64,000 nucleotides of DNA from a filamentous cyanobacterium ESFC-1 (GTDB lineage Bacteria; Cyanobacteriota; Cyanobacteriia; Cyanobacteriales; Spirulinaceae). The notes beneath the pieces were generated by a model that saw nothing but the letters and a program-made list of their open reading frames with translations, searched no databases and was not told the DNA's origin. Below are positions 63,289-64,000 of this stretch, piece by piece (positions within the stretch are counted from its first letter, which is position 1; each line of letters starts with the position of its first letter). Location: assembly GCA_000380225.1 (NCBI GenBank), contig KB904821.1, positions 3,732,413 to 3,796,412 on the forward strand. The letters run 5' to 3'. The translations under genes and the position numbers were made by a program.

Positions 63289-64000
63289 TTAATTCTGCAC
63301 ATCTTCAGGAGATTCTGGTACGCTGGGGTTTTCTTCCTCTAGCAAAATTTGGCTGCGTAACAAAAACACCGCGATCGCCGAAAGTACCGCCACCACAAAC
63401 AACCCCAACAGCCAACCCCAACCCCGACCCGAACGAGCGTCCGAAGGGGTTTCCGGGGCGATCGCCACCGCCGGGGAATCAGGTTCATCTGCTGAAAAAG
63501 CGGACGGCTGACCCTTCACCGCCACAGGAACCGATTGTTCTTGTTTGGGTAACTCCTCTAAATTCACCAAAACCGGTTGTTGCGGTGACACACCATACAC
63601 CGCCCCCACCACCGAAATATTATCCTGACCGTTGTCTTCATTGGCTTGGCGCACCAAACGCTCCAGGGCCATCTCCAGAGAAATCTTACCCCGCAACACA
63701 TCGGGAATCGCCCCAGACCAAATGCGCTCTAATACCTGGTTATCGCTCAACCCATCCGAACACAACAACAACACCCCATCTTCTTCGATCGCAAAACGCT
63801 GTACCGTCGGCTGCAACAACTCCGCCGGACGAGTCCCCAAAGCTTGGGCTAAAGCCCCGGCCTCCGGGCGTTTTTGGGCTTCTCGGTACAAACTGCGCCC
63901 CGAACGGGTTTCCCGCCCGGCGATGTCATCATCCACCGTCAACTGCTGACAATAATTTTGCGTAATCCAGTAAGCTCGACTGTCCCCCACATGGGCGATG
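63289..64000 (-). CDS. PP2C-type Ser/Thr phosphatase, 5' part cut off
   Basis: The frame is open to the right edge, so the N-terminus lies outside. Visible PP2C blocks are IAHVGDSRAYW, LLLCSDGLSDNQVLE and EDNGQDNISVVGAVYG (metal-binding Asp residues). After about residue 140 comes a Pro/Glu-rich linker, then a membrane helix (WGWLLGLFVVAVLSAIAVFL) and a short acidic tail, so it is tail-anchored with the catalytic part in the cytoplasm. The GTG at 63990 is not the start. Confidence 0.93.
   Translation of the reverse strand, partial: IAHVGDSRAYWITQNYCQQLTVDDDIAGRETRSGRSLYREAQKRPEAGALAQALGTRPAELLQPTVQRFAIEEDGVLLLCSDGLSDNQVLERIWSGAIPDVLRGKISLEMALERLVRQANEDNGQDNISVVGAVYGVSPQQPVLVNLEELPKQEQSVPVAVKGQPSAFSADEPDSPAVAIAPETPSDARSGRGWGWLLGLFVVAVLSAIAVFLLRSQILLEEENPSVPESPEDVQN

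Overview
This window is a stretch of cyanobacterial chromosome. The evidence is direct. It encodes PsaC, PsaF, PsaJ, PsbE, PsbF, PsbL, PsbJ, Ycf48, rubredoxin RubA, NdhC/K/J, the ferredoxin-thioredoxin reductase variable chain, a homogentisate phytyltransferase-type prenyltransferase and the Rcp1 type of response regulator. The HIP1 octamer GCGATCGC is scattered throughout, and intergenic heptad repeats (AACCAAT-, GACAAAG- and ATTTACA-like) are of the kind common in filamentous cyanobacteria. I cannot name the genus. No rRNA or tRNA gene was seen.

Layout. 1-6.4 kb: the end of a methyltransferase, an ABC-2 permease, a YidD-like protein with a Cys-rich tail, and a giant GlmS-like glutamine amidotransferase/SIS protein. 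6.5-9 kb: psaC, then a small PH-like gene broken by a tnpB-only IS200/IS605-type element. 9-24 kb: a FecR lipoprotein with a CHASE2 adenylate cyclase, adenosine deaminase, murG, a MuiA-type protein, cobD, a thylakoid thioredoxin-like protein, rpoZ and several small conserved proteins. 25-33.5 kb: signalling genes, namely a PAS/GAF histidine kinase with an Rcp1-like regulator, then an ethylene-receptor-like hybrid kinase with its own regulator. 34-36.6 kb: an RnfD-like membrane protein and a DUF2330 protein. 36.9-40.8 kb: a DUF2887 nuclease-like gene split by a complete group II intron, next to a Uma2 gene. 41-50.3 kb: a glycosyltransferase, argS, a Cas6 with an added C-terminal helix-turn-helix, the phytyltransferase, an Eis-like acetyltransferase and a 14-repeat CRISPR array with no other cas genes in view. 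50.5-64 kb: tsaD, psaFJ, ppc, ndhCKJ, rubA-ycf48-psbEFLJ, ftrV and a PP2C phosphatase that runs off the right edge.

How it works together. The photosynthesis blocks are ordinary and well conserved: ndhC-ndhK-ndhJ is an overlapping operon, rubA-ycf48-psbEFLJ joins photosystem II assembly factors to the cytochrome b559 subunits, and psaF-psaJ are paired. The accessory part is a catalogue of insertions. A group II intron sits in phase 0 so that splicing should restore the host reading frame. A tnpB element destroyed its host gene. At least four families of small fold-back or MITE-like repeats lie between genes, some nested in others; one appears to have truncated a small gene and another supplies the stop codon of tsaD.

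The points most worth a second look are the intron-split DUF2887 gene, the Cas6-HTH protein with a distant cas-less array, the ETR1-like receptor with every checked ethylene-binding residue in register, the roughly 1190-residue GlmS-like enzyme, and the MITE families.
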